Shown here: positions 46,420 through 57,596 of the stretch, one piece after another
Layout: each line of letters starts with the position of its first letter
Numbering within the stretch: the first letter of the stretch is position 1
DNA from: Imbricaverruca yamaguchii
Lineage: Eukaryota > Arthropoda > Thecostraca > Neoverrucidae
Direction: 5' to 3'
Assembly: GCA_034440575.1 (NCBI GenBank)
Contig: JAOTOL010001473.1
Location: 1,089,501-1,153,500 of the forward strand
DNA: 64,000 nucleotides
The notes under the pieces: model-generated
The model's input: the letters and a program-made list of their open reading frames with translations, nothing else
Databases searched by the model: none
What the model was told of the DNA's origin: nothing
Made by a program: the position numbers and the translations under genes

Positions 46420-47798
46420 AGTGCCTTATTCTTGGTGACTTTAATCTAAAAGGATAAGAAAATGTTGGTATTGGCTTCCCATCATGCAGAAGATTTAGGA
46501 ATTGTCTTGAAGAGGCCTGCAAGAGGCAATGCCTGGGAAATGCTTTGCCGGTAGCTCAGTTGGTTAGAGCGCTGGCCTGCACTGGTCTCCCCTGAACTGG
46601 CAACACAGGGTTCGAGTCGCTTCGCGCGCTCGCATTTAGCCCCCGGCCGGGAGTATCAGTTGGCAGCTGGCCCGATAAGGCCGGGGACGAGCTACCGGGC
46701 GGCCGTGTCGGTGCATTGGCGGCACGTTAAACTTTCGGTCTAAATTCTGCCGTTGAACTGGAATCCATGGATCGGGTGGTGGGGCCAGCGTTCACGCAAC
46801 AAGCTCTGATTAGCAATAGAACCCTGGTTCCTCAAGCTACCCCAGCAACAATTCGGATTAAATTTATTTATTTTTTAAAGGAGAAAAAAAAGAGAAAAAG
46901 AAGAGGACCTGTTCTTACACCAATTTGTAACGGAATCTACCAGGCATGGCTCATTCTTGGACTTTGTATTCTCAGATTTAAATGACTTGGTTCAAGACTT
47001 GACTGTAGGAGAAACTCTGGGAAGAAGTGATCATAACATAGTTAGATTCAAGGCACATGTAGTGGAAATTATTAAGGATAATTTGGTAAAGGTTCCAAAT
47101 TTCAACAGATCAGACTTTGACTGCATGAGAGCGGCTTTAAGTGCCATAAGATTGCAAGAAGAATTCTCCAATTTAAATGCCTGTGAAATGTGGGAAAAGT
47201 TCAAATCTTACTGGAAGGAAATTCAGATTAGACATGTCCCCAAAAGGAAAGACGCAAAAGAAGGATAGGAAAGACAGCATGGCTTACACCAGATTTGATA
47301 AAGGCAATTAAGGCTAAGAAAGCTGCATTTAGAGTGCTTCAGGAACCTTCAAATATCGTAAATCTTAAGGCATATCGAAAAGCTAGGGACACTGTGAAGC
47401 AAAAACCAGAGCAGCAAAGCGAGCAAAAGAAATGGATTTAGCTAGGAACTGTAATGGGGACAGCCAAAAAAAATGTTCAGTTTCTACAAGCTGGGTAAAG
47501 TTTCTAGCACAATTGGTCCACTGGAAGTAAATGGGACTATTTTGGGTGAGGATGCTGAGATGGTTGAAGAGCTGAGCAAGCAGTTTAAATTAGCGTTTAC
47601 ATTGGAAGATATGCCCAATCTGCCGGCCGTACACCATAGTTCAATGACACGTGATCGGATAAATGATGTTGATTTCATTGATAGTGATGTTGTTTTCAAT
47701 CATATCAGGAAAATAAAGCCAAACAAGGCAGCAGGACCTGATGAAATTTATGCTGGGGTATTGCGGGAAGCTGAAAAGGAACTGGCATTTCCACTTCC
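46420..47798 (+). mobile_element. CR1-clade LINE, second copy, internal fragment truncated at its 3' end
   Basis: On the + strand: endonuclease box ILGDFNLKG at about 46431-46457; after a SINE insertion, LFLHQFVTEST-like and FLDFVFSDLNDLVQDLTVGE with GRSDHNIVRFKAHV (the catalytic SDHN box, missing from the first copy); then VKVPNFNRSDFDCMRAALSA, a frameshift near 47265 and again near 47400, and FNHIRKIKPNKAAGPDEIYA into LREAEKELAFPL, where it stops at about 47798 before the RT catalytic boxes. It is the same family as the copy at 5094-9198. Confidence 0.88.
46548..46870 (+). mobile_element. tRNA-derived SINE inserted in the second CR1 copy
   Basis: The head GCCGGTAGCTCAGTTGGTTAG has a polymerase III A box (TAGCTCAGTTGG), and GGTTCGAGTCG 57 bases on is a B box. 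A body with GTGCATTGGCGGCACGTTAAA follows, ending in an A-rich tail with AGAAAAAG near 46885. It interrupts CR1 coding sequence that resumes as GAGGACCTGTTCTTACACC. It does not close into a tRNA cloverleaf. Confidence 0.8.
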
Positions 47799-47861
47799 AC
47801 TACCACTTATATTTCCCACAAATATACAGCATGTGTACCAATCTAAGGGGTCGTGGTTTTG

Positions 47862-47893
47862 CCGTAGATCTCATACAAGTATGAGGTCTACGG
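47862..47893. repeat. 14-bp inverted repeat, 4-nt loop, one mismatch
   Basis: CCGTAGATCTCATA and TATGAGGTCTACGG around CAAG. Sequence from 47799 to 48658 is otherwise unassigned. Confidence 0.75.
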
Positions 47894-48658
47894 CGACCGT
47901 CATTGTGCCGGGAGGGGTCACCCACTCGTTTGGCAGATCTTGCACGTAATATGTCAACTGTTCTAATAGTGGTGGGCGCGAGAGGCGTGATGTCGGTGTA
48001 CAGTTACACCATTACTTTAAGTGCAGTACAGTACACAGTATGCTATTACATTAACGTACAAGTATGGTAGGAAGCAACTATATTATTCGGTCCTCAAGCA
48101 TTTGTGGTACCAGAGAGGGAAGTGTGCCATCGTGGGGCACCACTTGCATGCCCCGTTCATTCCTTGTATCTAGGTTGTTCCCAAGGACATATACCTGCAG
48201 AGAGCATCATTAACAATTTGCACAACGCCGAAAATGGCAGTGCTGGATGACGTCATCAGTTATTTTTGTTCACACCATGAACTAAAAATGAAAACAAAGT
48301 TGATTAGTAACACACTTCAATGGCAGAAAGAGGCACCCGACCAACACAAGCGAAATACTTCCTAGGTGAAAATGAACAGGCAATAAAGGTCCACACTGCA
48401 CACCAACATAAATGTTTGTATCTGAAGCATGTGCGTAGTTGGTAAAGGCGAGGGATACGAGGGTACGGTGCCAGGGCAATGATACACAGGGCGAAATCGC
48501 GCCCCCTCCCACCCCCGTCTATCGAGCACGGTCGTCGAAGTTTCCTTGATAACACACAACTCTAGTAGGCAACTCATACTTTCGAGGTTTCATGTGGGAG
48601 GAAAGGGTTCCCCTGCCGAGTTCTCAGGTGCCTCCTAAAAGCTTCTGAGCGCGGCCTG

Positions 48659-48795
48659 TTGGGTCATACGAGTCCACTGTTTGGTCACGTAGCGTCGCCA
48701 ATCCCTCACTCAGATTGGTCGCGGGCGACGAGTAGAGGCAGGTGGGACTCAAGCTCACCACCTTACAGCTGTGAAGCAAGTACAGAGACGCCCAA
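48659..48795 (-). mobile_element. SINE fragment, TAGCGTCGCCAAT family, copy 1
   Basis: Shares CGTAGCGTCGCCAATC...TCACTC and ATTGGTCGCGGG with the copy at 49256. The - strand has a weak B-box-like GAGCTTGAGTCCC. Confidence 0.6.
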
Positions 48796-49255
48796 ATATT
48801 TGCTGAGGCGCTCTCGGATGGGCAAAGGGGCGCCACAATATTATGTTGCCGCCCACACCGCTATGTTGGCCTTGCCAATGTGTCGGGATACCCTTGGAAG
48901 CTTCGGACACCCCCTTGGAATTGTAAGGGTCCCTGCAGGTGCTGCAGTGCCCCAGTACGACCCGAGGAACGTTATTCCAACTTGGATGATGGCGGAATAT
49001 GCTTGCAGTGTCGCCCTCTGCTCGTTAGGCACCTCAGCATCCTCACCTATAATTTCAAACCCCTCCCCCAGAATTTCACAGGGCGTCATAGGAGTTCAGA
49101 TGACTGCGTAGTAATCCATTATGGCGCTTCTCTGTTGTCTCAAGGTGTCGGACGCTCCCTATTGTTTCGCGAATGTCCGCTTGGGATGGGAGGGGAAGAG
49201 GAACATTGGATGGGAAGAACGGAATTAGTTCACGAGGCACTTGGTTGCTAGACCA

Positions 49256-49400
49256 CATAGCGTCGCCAATCTCTCACGCATATTGGTCGCGGGTCGGCTG
49301 GGTGAACCTGTCGGTTGTGGAATTCGAACCCACGACATTATGATCAAGAGTCAGGTCCCCACCGACTGATCTATCGCGATTTCGACCCCTGCACATTGAG
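49256..49400 (-). mobile_element. tRNA-derived SINE, TAGCGTCGCCAAT family, copy 2
   Basis: The - strand reads GATAGATCAGTCGGTGGG (A-box region) and GTGGGTTCGAATTCCAC (B box, T arm) 45 bases later, then the shared body ending GGCGACGCTATG. The left part of the body, ATAGCGTCGCCAAT, matches copies 1 and 3. Confidence 0.75.
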
Positions 49401-49870
49401 AACCCTCCCAGATCCCCGACAGCTAAGACATTCAATATACTTCGTTATCCACGCTCTCGCTATGGCGCTTCTCTGAATTATCACAGAAGCGCCTTTTAAG
49501 CATCATGTCGCTTTTTAACTAGGATGCCCCTTGTGTTCGAATCCCTGCAGACTGGATTACTTGATAATTCAAAAACTGTCGCTCCCAGACAATTGTCCCC
49601 GCTGTTTTTGCTGTTCCTACACTACTGGTTTGAAGAATAGGTCAGAGACTGGAAATTAGTGGCGTCACAAAACTGAATCCATGAGGGCTCCAAAGACATC
49701 AACTACCTGTGCGGAAGACGTCATCGAACATGGAAAGACACCTGGTCATCAACATCATGATTAGAGGCACTTGAAAGTTGTGCATTTGCATTGTTATTAC
49801 CGAATCACTGAAAATAACTGCACGATGCCATCAATATGAAAACTCTGAATGGACATTGTAACAGTTCTCG

Positions 49871-49876
49871 TTTATT
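49871..49876 (-). promoter_or_regulatory. Polyadenylation signal AATAAA of gene 2
   Basis: On the - strand AATAAA lies 55 bases after the stop codon at 49931-49933, in the position expected for 3' end formation. Confidence 0.6.
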
Positions 49877-49930
49877 ACTTTGTCTATCAGTCTGGGCAAG
49901 CCACACATGTTTTGACTTTTGCGCGATATC

Positions 49931-52023
49931 TCACAGCACCTTTTTTCCCTTTTGAATGATGTTGTAAGCGCAGTACTTGACATCGCGCCAAGTCCTCCCG
50001 GCGAGTGTCTCTCCATTCTTACGTATCAGCTCCTTGCATTCATCGGCCCTGGGACAGCGCATTTTCGATATGGATGCCGCTAGTCCTCGCGTCACGACCC
50101 TCTTTTCGTCATCGGACCACCGTTTTTTTCTGTATTGGACTCAGAACTAGTTTCTTCCCTGACTGCCTTCGTTTCGTGTTGTTGTCATGGCTCGATGCTG
50201 ATGGGTCATTCAAGTCCATGGCTTCCTCATCTGATGTGTCCCCGGAGTCTGGTTGCTCGCTAACACCTGCGACTACCTCGACATCAAGTTCATCAGTCTC
50301 CGCTGGGTTTATGTCTTCCGAGCTTTTTCCTGCATATGCAGATATTCCAGCCTCCATAGCAAGTAGCAGCTTGGAGACCTTCGCAACCTGCAGCGTTTTT
50401 TCAGGAAGCCTATAAAACTCCCTATGAACATTGATGTCGTGTCCGAGAAACTTGGCTACCATGTCCACTTCGTGGGACCTTAGCTGCAGCACTTGCATCA
50501 TAGTCGCAATATGCTTCCTGTAGCTGGTGGCCGTCACATTGTTCGCCGATGCCTTTCCAGCGAACTTCCCGATACAAGTACTCCCCCAATCGGAATCGCG
50601 TTGGCCTCACCCGTTCTAACGAAAATTAACCGACAGTCTGGCGATATGCCAGCATGTTCTCTCTCTTCAATTAGTAGATCCAGGGCACTGATCATGTCTT
50701 CAGTGAGGAGGAGCGGTACACCTCTACCCCGTTTTCCCCTTATCACTACGTGCTTAAGGGTTCTACAAAGCTCCCTTTCGAAGGGTGCCAGCTGCGCAAG
50801 TATGTCAACATTGTGTTCACTTGTTACTTTTTGGTACGCTTCTACTGTGAGACGCTGCGTTTCGCCAGGCCTCCTCCTGTTGAACAGTATTACCTGCGCA
50901 AGTGTCACTTCAGCGAACTTTGCGTAGCTTTCCAGCGACGGGTTAGTCTGGAGACCAGTTTTCGCTTCCATGGCTTCTTGTTTCATCAGTTTGTGCACCC
51001 GGTGGACGTCCTCGGTCAACGGCAAACATGGAGCCTGGTTCCACTTTCGTTCGTGTAAAGTTCCCAGAGCCCGTGACGACACCAACACCCGCCACTCGTT
51101 GTTGTACAACGTGCAGAAGTCTTCTGCTGCCTGCCTAGTCACGCTGTCCCCGGTAACGATGCCACGTGAACGCTTGATGCAGGCACATTCGTGCAGCGAG
51201 TGCCCTAACTTGAGAGCCAGCGATGGAATGCCATAGTTGTTTCCATCATACTTTGAAATACTTCTTACAGCCGCAGCGATCTTTTTGAAGTAGGTGGGAT
51301 GTATGTATCCGTCCAAGTCTGCTTTCTCGTCCGTCTTCTTCAGCTCCAGGACCAGCCGGCCAAGTTCACGCAATTTGTCACGGATATGTGCATGCATGTG
51401 TTTTTCATGACCGTGAGTGCAGTACTTTCTGGAGGCGAACTCCAAAATCAGTGGATCTTTTCGGCAGGCGAAGGTAACTTCGTCGCGTCTCATGCTGCAC
51501 AAAACATCCATCACTTTCCTTTCTTCTTCACACGTAGCAGGCAGCAGCTTTCGGGATGGACCCTGGACTCGACCCTTGGAATCACGATTTTTGTTACACG
51601 AGTGTCTGAAAAGACTCTGGCGTGAAAAGAAACCCAAACACCGATGGCATGGCAGGAATTTGCTCTCCACGATAGCTTCCGCTGGAGGTCGCCTGGCTGG
51701 AATCAGCACACCTTTCCCTTTCGAAGCACGTCACTGTTATGCTTGAAATTACCTTGATAAAGAATTCGACGGAAGATTTCACTACGTTGGCTTAGAGCAT
51801 TTTGGAAGTGACAGGGCATCTTTGACTTCATTTTCATTGTGGTGCACTCGCATCAAGTGTCGTGCCAACTTGCTATGCTTTGTCATAGAAAAAGTACACA
51901 CGTTTTTCTTGTCCCACTTCCTTCCCTCGCCGTTGCTTGCCCTTTGCACATGTATTTCGCTACTTGACCCTTCCCCGTTACGTTGCAGTAGGTCCATGTA
52001 GTCCTTGCTGTTCGAGAGTTTAT
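49931..52023 (-). pseudogene. Gene 2, last exon: zinc-finger-like region, tyrosine recombinase and SANT/Myb-like domain, with indels
   Basis: The exon opens after acceptor TTATTCTTTTCCAG (ends 52024) in phase 1. Domains in order: a C2H2-like segment (KHSKLARHLMRVHH, about 51870-51830); a second Cys/His unit (FLPCHRCLGFFSRQSLFRH, about 51660); a tyrosine-recombinase core with LFNRRRPGETQRL (first catalytic Arg, about 50885), VVIRGKRGRGVPLLLT (catalytic Lys), SYRKHIAT (Arg/His box) and FLGHDINVHREFYRLPE (His and the Tyr nucleophile, about 50440); an acidic Ser-rich tail; and a C-terminal SANT/Myb-like domain (RWSDDEKRVVTRGLAA ... GRTWRDVKYCAYNIIQ) ending in TGA at 49931. The integrase part resembles Crypton-type recombinases, which cut and join DNA through the Tyr. 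Frame breaks lie near 51783, 51711, 50583-50587 (G5 run) and 50123-50129 (A7 run). Because introns, phases and poly(A) signal are intact, it may be a working gene with consensus errors, or a young pseudogene. Confidence 0.8.
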
Positions 52024-52786
52024 CTGGAAAAGAATAAAACTAAATCAGAATACTACTAATGAACACAGGATGCAGACTACATCCGAATAATATTGTACGT
52101 TAGTTTTCGTACTATTTCGTTGGAACACATGAGAAATCGCCCTAAGTAAGGATACTGGTTTTACAAAATGCATGGTGCGCGGATCGACCTTCAGTATCGG
52201 CTGAGCGTGTGGATTTCCACTTACATGGGCACAAATGGGCGATCCTGTTGCGGGTGTGCGACGTGTACAACAACGCACATGCCCAATGGTAAATATTTCA
52301 CTGGAGCACTTTTTTTGCCGTTTCAACACTTGTTTCGTAGGCACAGGAGAGTCTGCATGCACAGATAAACGCTACCAAGCGAGAGCTATCAGTCTATATG
52401 CCTACGCAACGAGATATATCCTGAGAACCGCGAACTCGATGCCCGAAGTCTGAATCCCAAGCAAGCTACACCACGAGAACGAAGGTGTTTCCATTTATAT
52501 TATGCTGGTTCTCCTAGAGCCTTGCACAGGCGTAGCATATATATCCACTGGCAGGCATTTTCTTCTCTGCCCAACAACATGACCAATACCAAGGATGTGA
52601 CGTTCGAATCTTCCGGCGATGTGATACCCATCTTCAATCACTCGCCATATATTTTTGAATATGCTACTAATCTGAACCAATGGTGGCAGAGGACGATCCT
52701 GGTGCATATCACTGCACGTAGGCAGTATTCCCCTTCAGTGGGTAACACCCTAGTGTCCAACGAGTACATTTATATTCTAGTCTCGC

Positions 52787-54068
52787 AGGCAACATGAAGC
52801 CAGTCTCAGAGCAGAGATGGCGTACATTCGGGAAAACGTGCCATTGGAAGTCGGGCCTCCAGCTGACTTCGACACAAATGCTATTAGAATGTCGTATATG
52901 GATTGTACACCAGAATCTAGACAGGCCGCCGATCTCAGTACATCACCACGAAGGATGGAATCGCGTATAAACACCTGCTAAGTGAAGACCTATTGCATAT
53001 CGTACACGAATGTCTGTGTATTCGCGGGCAAATACTCTCAAGCGAGGACCGTCAGACTAAACACTTACGAAGAGAGGACCAGTCTTCTTCGAGGACTAGC
53101 AATTCGCAGGCAACATGAGGCCAGTCTCAGAGCGGAGATGGCGTACCTTCGGGAAAACGTGCCATTGGAAGTCGGGCCTCCAGCTGGCTTCGACACAAAT
53201 GCTATTAGAATGTCGTATATGGATTGTACACCAGAATCTAGACAGGCCGCCGATCTCAGTACATCACCACGAAGCATGGAATCGCGTATAAACACCTGCT
53301 AAGTGAAGACCTATTGCATATCGTACACGAATGTCTGTGTATTCGCGGGCAAATACTCTCAAGCGAGGACCGTCAGAATAAACACTTACGAAGAGAGGAC
53401 CAGTCTTCTCCGAGGACTAGCAATTCGCAGGCAACATGAAGCCAGTCTCAGAGCGGAGATGGCGTACATTCGGGAAAACGTGCCATTGGAAGTCGGGCCT
53501 CCAGCTGGATTCGACACAAATGCTATTAGAATGTCGTATATGGATTGTACACCAGAATCTAGACAGGCCGCCGATCTCAGTACATCACCACGAAGCATGG
53601 AATCGCGTATAAACACCTGCTAAGTGAAGACCTATTGCATATCGTACACGAATGTCTGTGTATTCGCGGGCAAATACTCTCAAGCGAGGACCGTCAGACT
53701 AAACACTTACGAAGAGAGGACCAGTCTTCTCCGAGGACTAGCAATTCGCAGGCAACATGAAGCCAGTCTCAGAGCGGAGATGGCGTACCTTCGGGAAAAC
53801 GTGCCATTGGAAGTCGGGCCTCCAGCTGGCTTCGACACAAATGCTATTAGAATGTCGTATATGGATTGTACACCAGAATCTAGACAGGCCGCCGATCTCA
53901 GTACATCACCACGAAGCATGGAATCGCGTATAAACATCTCCTAAGTGAAGACCTATTGCATATCGTGAACGAATGTCTATGCACTCATGGACGATTGCTC
54001 TCAAGCGAGGACCGTCAAACTAAACACTGACGAAGAGAGGACCAGTCTTCTCCGAGGACTAGCAATTC
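52787..54068. repeat. 321-bp tandem repeat, four copies
   Basis: Copies begin with CGCAGGCAACATGA at about 52787, 53108, 53429 and 53750, over 95% alike by eye; the last one diverges from about 53965. The period is a multiple of three, so each unit shows the same 106-codon + strand frame ended by TAA, and a 76-codon - strand frame. It lies in the intron between the last two exons of gene 2. Degenerate pieces (CGCTACCAAGCGAG) occur at 52369 and 54301. Confidence 0.93.
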
Positions 54069-54612
54069 GATAGGGAAAGTCTGGACCCCGCAATCACCGC
54101 CTCCAGAAAAACGTACCATTCAAAGTCGGATGTCTCAACCAGATTGTGAGAAACGCAAGAAGATAGCAAATTATATGGTCGCCAGAACCCTGAAAAATTG
54201 CCTGCTCCCGGACAACGCAATGCGGGATCGCAAGTAAGCATATGCTCCGTGAAAACCTATCGCGTGGAACGCGCATACTTGTGTGCGCGTACGGGCAAAC
54301 GCTACCAAGCGAGGACTGCCAATCTAAACATCCACGAAGAGGGGGACCCGTCTTCACCGAGTAGCATAAATCATGCTAACACCACGAGTGCCACTGGTGA
54401 CATTTGGATAAAACTAGACAGCTGGATTGGAACTAAAATTTAGGAGGGGGGTCCCCACACCCAGAAAAATAATATATTTTGGGGCCCCCATGGAGTGAGC
54501 TTCCAGTGGTAGAACCTGTGTTTTTTTTTTGCACCCAGCAGCACTTTAATCTGGTACACAGACTTACCGCGTGCAACTCATCACGAATTCATCAATCTTT
54601 TGACTCACTCAC

Positions 54613-54758
54613 CTGAAGTACTATGTGCGATTTCCTCTTCGACGTCAATACACTCGCTGCTGGTCGCACGGTGCCGCACAGATTGTGAAGCCATTTGGCG
54701 TTCCATTGAGTCGTCTGCTGACGGGAGTTCCAACATCAGCTCATCTTCGTCCGATTCG
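54613..54758 (-). CDS. Gene 2, exon D: acidic linker
   Basis: A 146-nt exon, phase 2 in and phase 1 out (1 nt, 48 codons, 1 nt). The acceptor CATTCTGCTTGCAG is excellent and the donor TCAG|GTGAGT matches consensus. The peptide begins ESDEDELMLELPSADDSMER and has many Asp, Glu and Ser, like the disordered regions that often precede the DNA-binding part of recombinase-like proteins. Its last G joins AT of the next exon to give Asp (HSTS-DKLSNSKDYMDLL). Confidence 0.72.
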
Positions 54759-54768
54759 CTGCAAGCAG

Positions 54769-56305
54769 AATGATGTCAGGTTAGTTCGCAGTACCTGGTG
54801 TTTTCATCCTGGCTATACAGAATAGCATGCGTTATGAAGGTGAATGCGTCCTCTTCAAGGCACAAATATTAACTTACGTTGCTCTCGGTAATGTAAGCGA
54901 TTTATATTTGTGTACGATTCTAACTTAAACATCTGGGACAATGAACCAATTATCTATATTTAACGCACGATGTATAAACAGATGTCAGCATAGCCAATAA
55001 CAGCAAGAGATACAAATTCCTCATTGAATTTTAATATGTGTAAGCTTCCCACCACAAAATCAATCCTAAGGTGTTCCTAGTGCCAAAATGTCTGCAAATG
55101 GGAAGAAGAAACGGCAACAAATCCACATCGGAAAAGAAGCGGAACTCTGAAGAGTACACACAGTAGGATGCGACCTATCGCCTAAAATCAATTGGAGAGT
55201 GACCCTGATCATGCCTGAAGTGACGTTGCCGCTCCACGGCGAACCCATGACAAGGTATATGTAGTTATGGGCTGAGTCAGAATTATCAAATTTGCTCCGC
55301 TAGATGTCCATCCGATCTAGCACGTCACTATTCAGCTCATGACTGGCCGAACAGCACGCCTTGCTGACTGCATTGCTTCGCTCCACAACCAATCGTATTA
55401 AGGTCACTTGAACTTTCTTCCTCTCCTTCCGCCGCGACAAACGGTCACATAGTCCGAGGCGATCACGGTCCAGTGCTGTTACGGCTGGGGGTAAGCGATG
55501 GGACGTGACTATGATACTTAGCACATGATTGACCGACCGATTGGGCGCTGTACTTGGCAATGTTTGACAGCGAATCAATATACGAATAATTGCACCCATA
55601 GTCACGTCGTCACCCAAACTGAGTGAATTTCAGAACTGGGTATAACCTATGCGTAGACATCACAGCACAACTTCACTTCGTCTCGTCTTAAGCGTGTGCG
55701 AAGACCACTGGCCGGGAAGGCTTAATTGCACGACATCTGTTATGTTAGGAACAAGCCCATCCTAGCTCTCTCGTCACGCGTTCAACATAAACCACGACGA
55801 CCGGATAACTGGTCGCAAGTTTTTGAAAGCATGGTGAATTCCAGCTCACCATCAAATATTAACATATTGGTCAATGCAAATTCTATCATACCTATTAGTT
55901 CAGGGAACCTCCGTACGTCACTTCTTAAAGCGGGCACCGTACACAGGCGGTACACGCTGGCCTGAGAAAATATGGCACACGCGTGGAAACCGACGTACAT
56001 CGTTTGACACCATCCGTGGGTTCCTTGCCGGGTGCGGTCGACGCTTGGCTCAAGCAAGCGCGCTCCACATGCAACGTATTGCTCAAGTGCCCAGTCAAAA
56101 TCGCGTGCTGCTAATGCTTTCCGGAATTACGGCTGCCGTAATTCCGAAACTACAGCTTTAAAACAAATTCTGAAATAGCAGAGGTGAGTAGTGGTGGTGC
56201 GATATCTGATGTTATTTGATGAGTTTAGTCGTACCAACATAGGGGACAGCAGGGCTCGAAAGTGAGTGGCGGATCACCTAGCACGCCGAACAGGCTGTGA
56301 CTTAC
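54769..56305. other. Intron of gene 2; no other feature recognised
   Basis: Apart from a 12-bp palindrome around one base (CGGAATTACGGC, 56122-56146) I see no repeat or gene here. Confidence 0.4.
56122..56146. repeat. 12-bp palindrome around one base
   Basis: CGGAATTACGGC, T, GCCGTAATTCCG. Confidence 0.8.
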
Positions 56306-56461
56306 GATGCACTTGATGGTGGTTGCCAAACGGAGTCCTCGGAGTCCGAAAAGACCGACACATCTGATGGCTCCGGTGATCTTACACGGTCTTCGGATTC
56401 ATCTGAGCCCGAAACGGCAGGGACATCCGTGGGCTGCTCTTCGCCAGAACGGCGTTCGTAC
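56306..56461 (-). CDS. Gene 2, exon C: acidic Ser/Pro-rich linker
   Basis: A 156-nt exon, phase 2 in and phase 2 out (1 nt, 51 codons, 2 nt). The acceptor is AATGTATCCTCAG and the donor TC|GTAAGTC. The peptide includes YERRSGEEQPTDVPAVSGSD and VFSDSEDSVWQPPSS. The outgoing TC joins C of exon D to give Ser, continuing SSAS-ESDEDE. It is probably a disordered, possibly phosphorylated linker; no domain is seen. Confidence 0.68.
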
Positions 56462-57009
56462 CTGAGGATACATTGCAGTGTTGATCCAAGCGTTGCCTTC
56501 GCCAATGCCTTGCTGGTGCCATAGTGGGATTAGTATACAGTGAACGAAATGTTTACTGTAACGACATTCCAGTCATCGTATAAGTAATGCTCACATGGAG
56601 CCAGGTTATTGGTCAATAGCCATGGCACATGCTGGGGTCAAGTCTCCTATAGTTTGTTATGTTTGACTCGTTCTGTGTTCATTATTCCAGATAACAAATA
56701 ATCGTTTCACGAACACAGATGCGTGATCAAAACAGTTGGCATCTCAATGATGAACAAAATTACGCATTGCAAGTTTAACAGTATCTTCGTAACATTTCGC
56801 ATCGCAACTATTCCATTTACCGGTCGTCGCGAGGTAGGTGCCAGGATGAATCATATGAGTCGGTAAAGGACGACACTGACAGCGTGGACATGGATGACAG
56901 TCTGCGAGGCACAGTCTGCTGCGTCCTGAAATTTCAGAGAACGTACCGTTCAAAGACAATATGGCCATACCAACCAAGTAGAACCTTAGGTTCGTTTACA
57001 ACACGATCA

Positions 57010-57150
57010 ACTGTTAGGTCAGATAGCGTCGCCAACCTATCGTCCCGACTCGTTGCGAGTAGACTGACTAATCTGACGGCTGTGGGATTCGAACCCACAA
57101 GCGTACAATCGATTGTCCAACGCCCTGCCTCGACCCCCATAATGATCACA
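57010..57150 (-). mobile_element. tRNA-derived SINE, TAGCGTCGCCAA family, copy 3
   Basis: The - strand has GTGGGTTCGAATCCCAC (perfect B box and T stem) preceded by a GGCAGGGCGTTGGAC A-box-like block, and ends GGCGACGCTATCTGACC, shared with the copies at 48659 and 49256. It lies in an intron of gene 2. Confidence 0.75.
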
Positions 57151-57559
57151 ATCAGCACGCGATGAATTTGCTGTAGTTGCAAATTGTGGGTAGGTGATGC
57201 AAGATAGAAGGTCGGAGGTGCAAGAAATACCACACATATGGACAACTGAGGGAGGGAGGCAGAGAGACATCTTCAGGAATGACAAAGCAACAGCAATAGC
57301 ATACAGAGGCGCACAACCTGAGCTAGGCTGAAAAGCAAACATTGGGCAAAAACACGCGACGAACATACGAAATTCCCGGCCCAGAATAGATGTCACCTAC
57401 GTGGGACGAAACCTTGAATATGCGTCGATAACAATAAACATTATTGGTAATATGTGTTTCTGAAGTGTGGAAATGACGATAGCGAATCGTCAATTCCACT
57501 CTTGGAAAAATGGAGATGGAAAATCAGAGGAAATGACGACAGCGAATGGGAGATTTAAC

Positions 57560-57596
57560 AATGAATATATATATATATATATATACATATATATTG
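57560..57596. repeat. Short (AT)n microsatellite
   Basis: About 35 bp of TA with one TACATA. The rest of 57151-59006 is intron of gene 2 with no recognised feature. Confidence 0.9.

Noticed and set aside
46548..46625. A functional tRNA gene
   Set aside because: A and B boxes are present, but the acceptor arm does not pair and a SINE body follows.
52982..53944. Three 106-codon proteins in a row
   Set aside because: They are units of a 321-bp tandem repeat with GTG at the start position and no splice or start context.
57081..57143. A functional tRNA gene on the - strand
   Set aside because: The T arm is perfect, but the rest does not fold as a cloverleaf and the 3' body is shared with two other copies, so it is a SINE.
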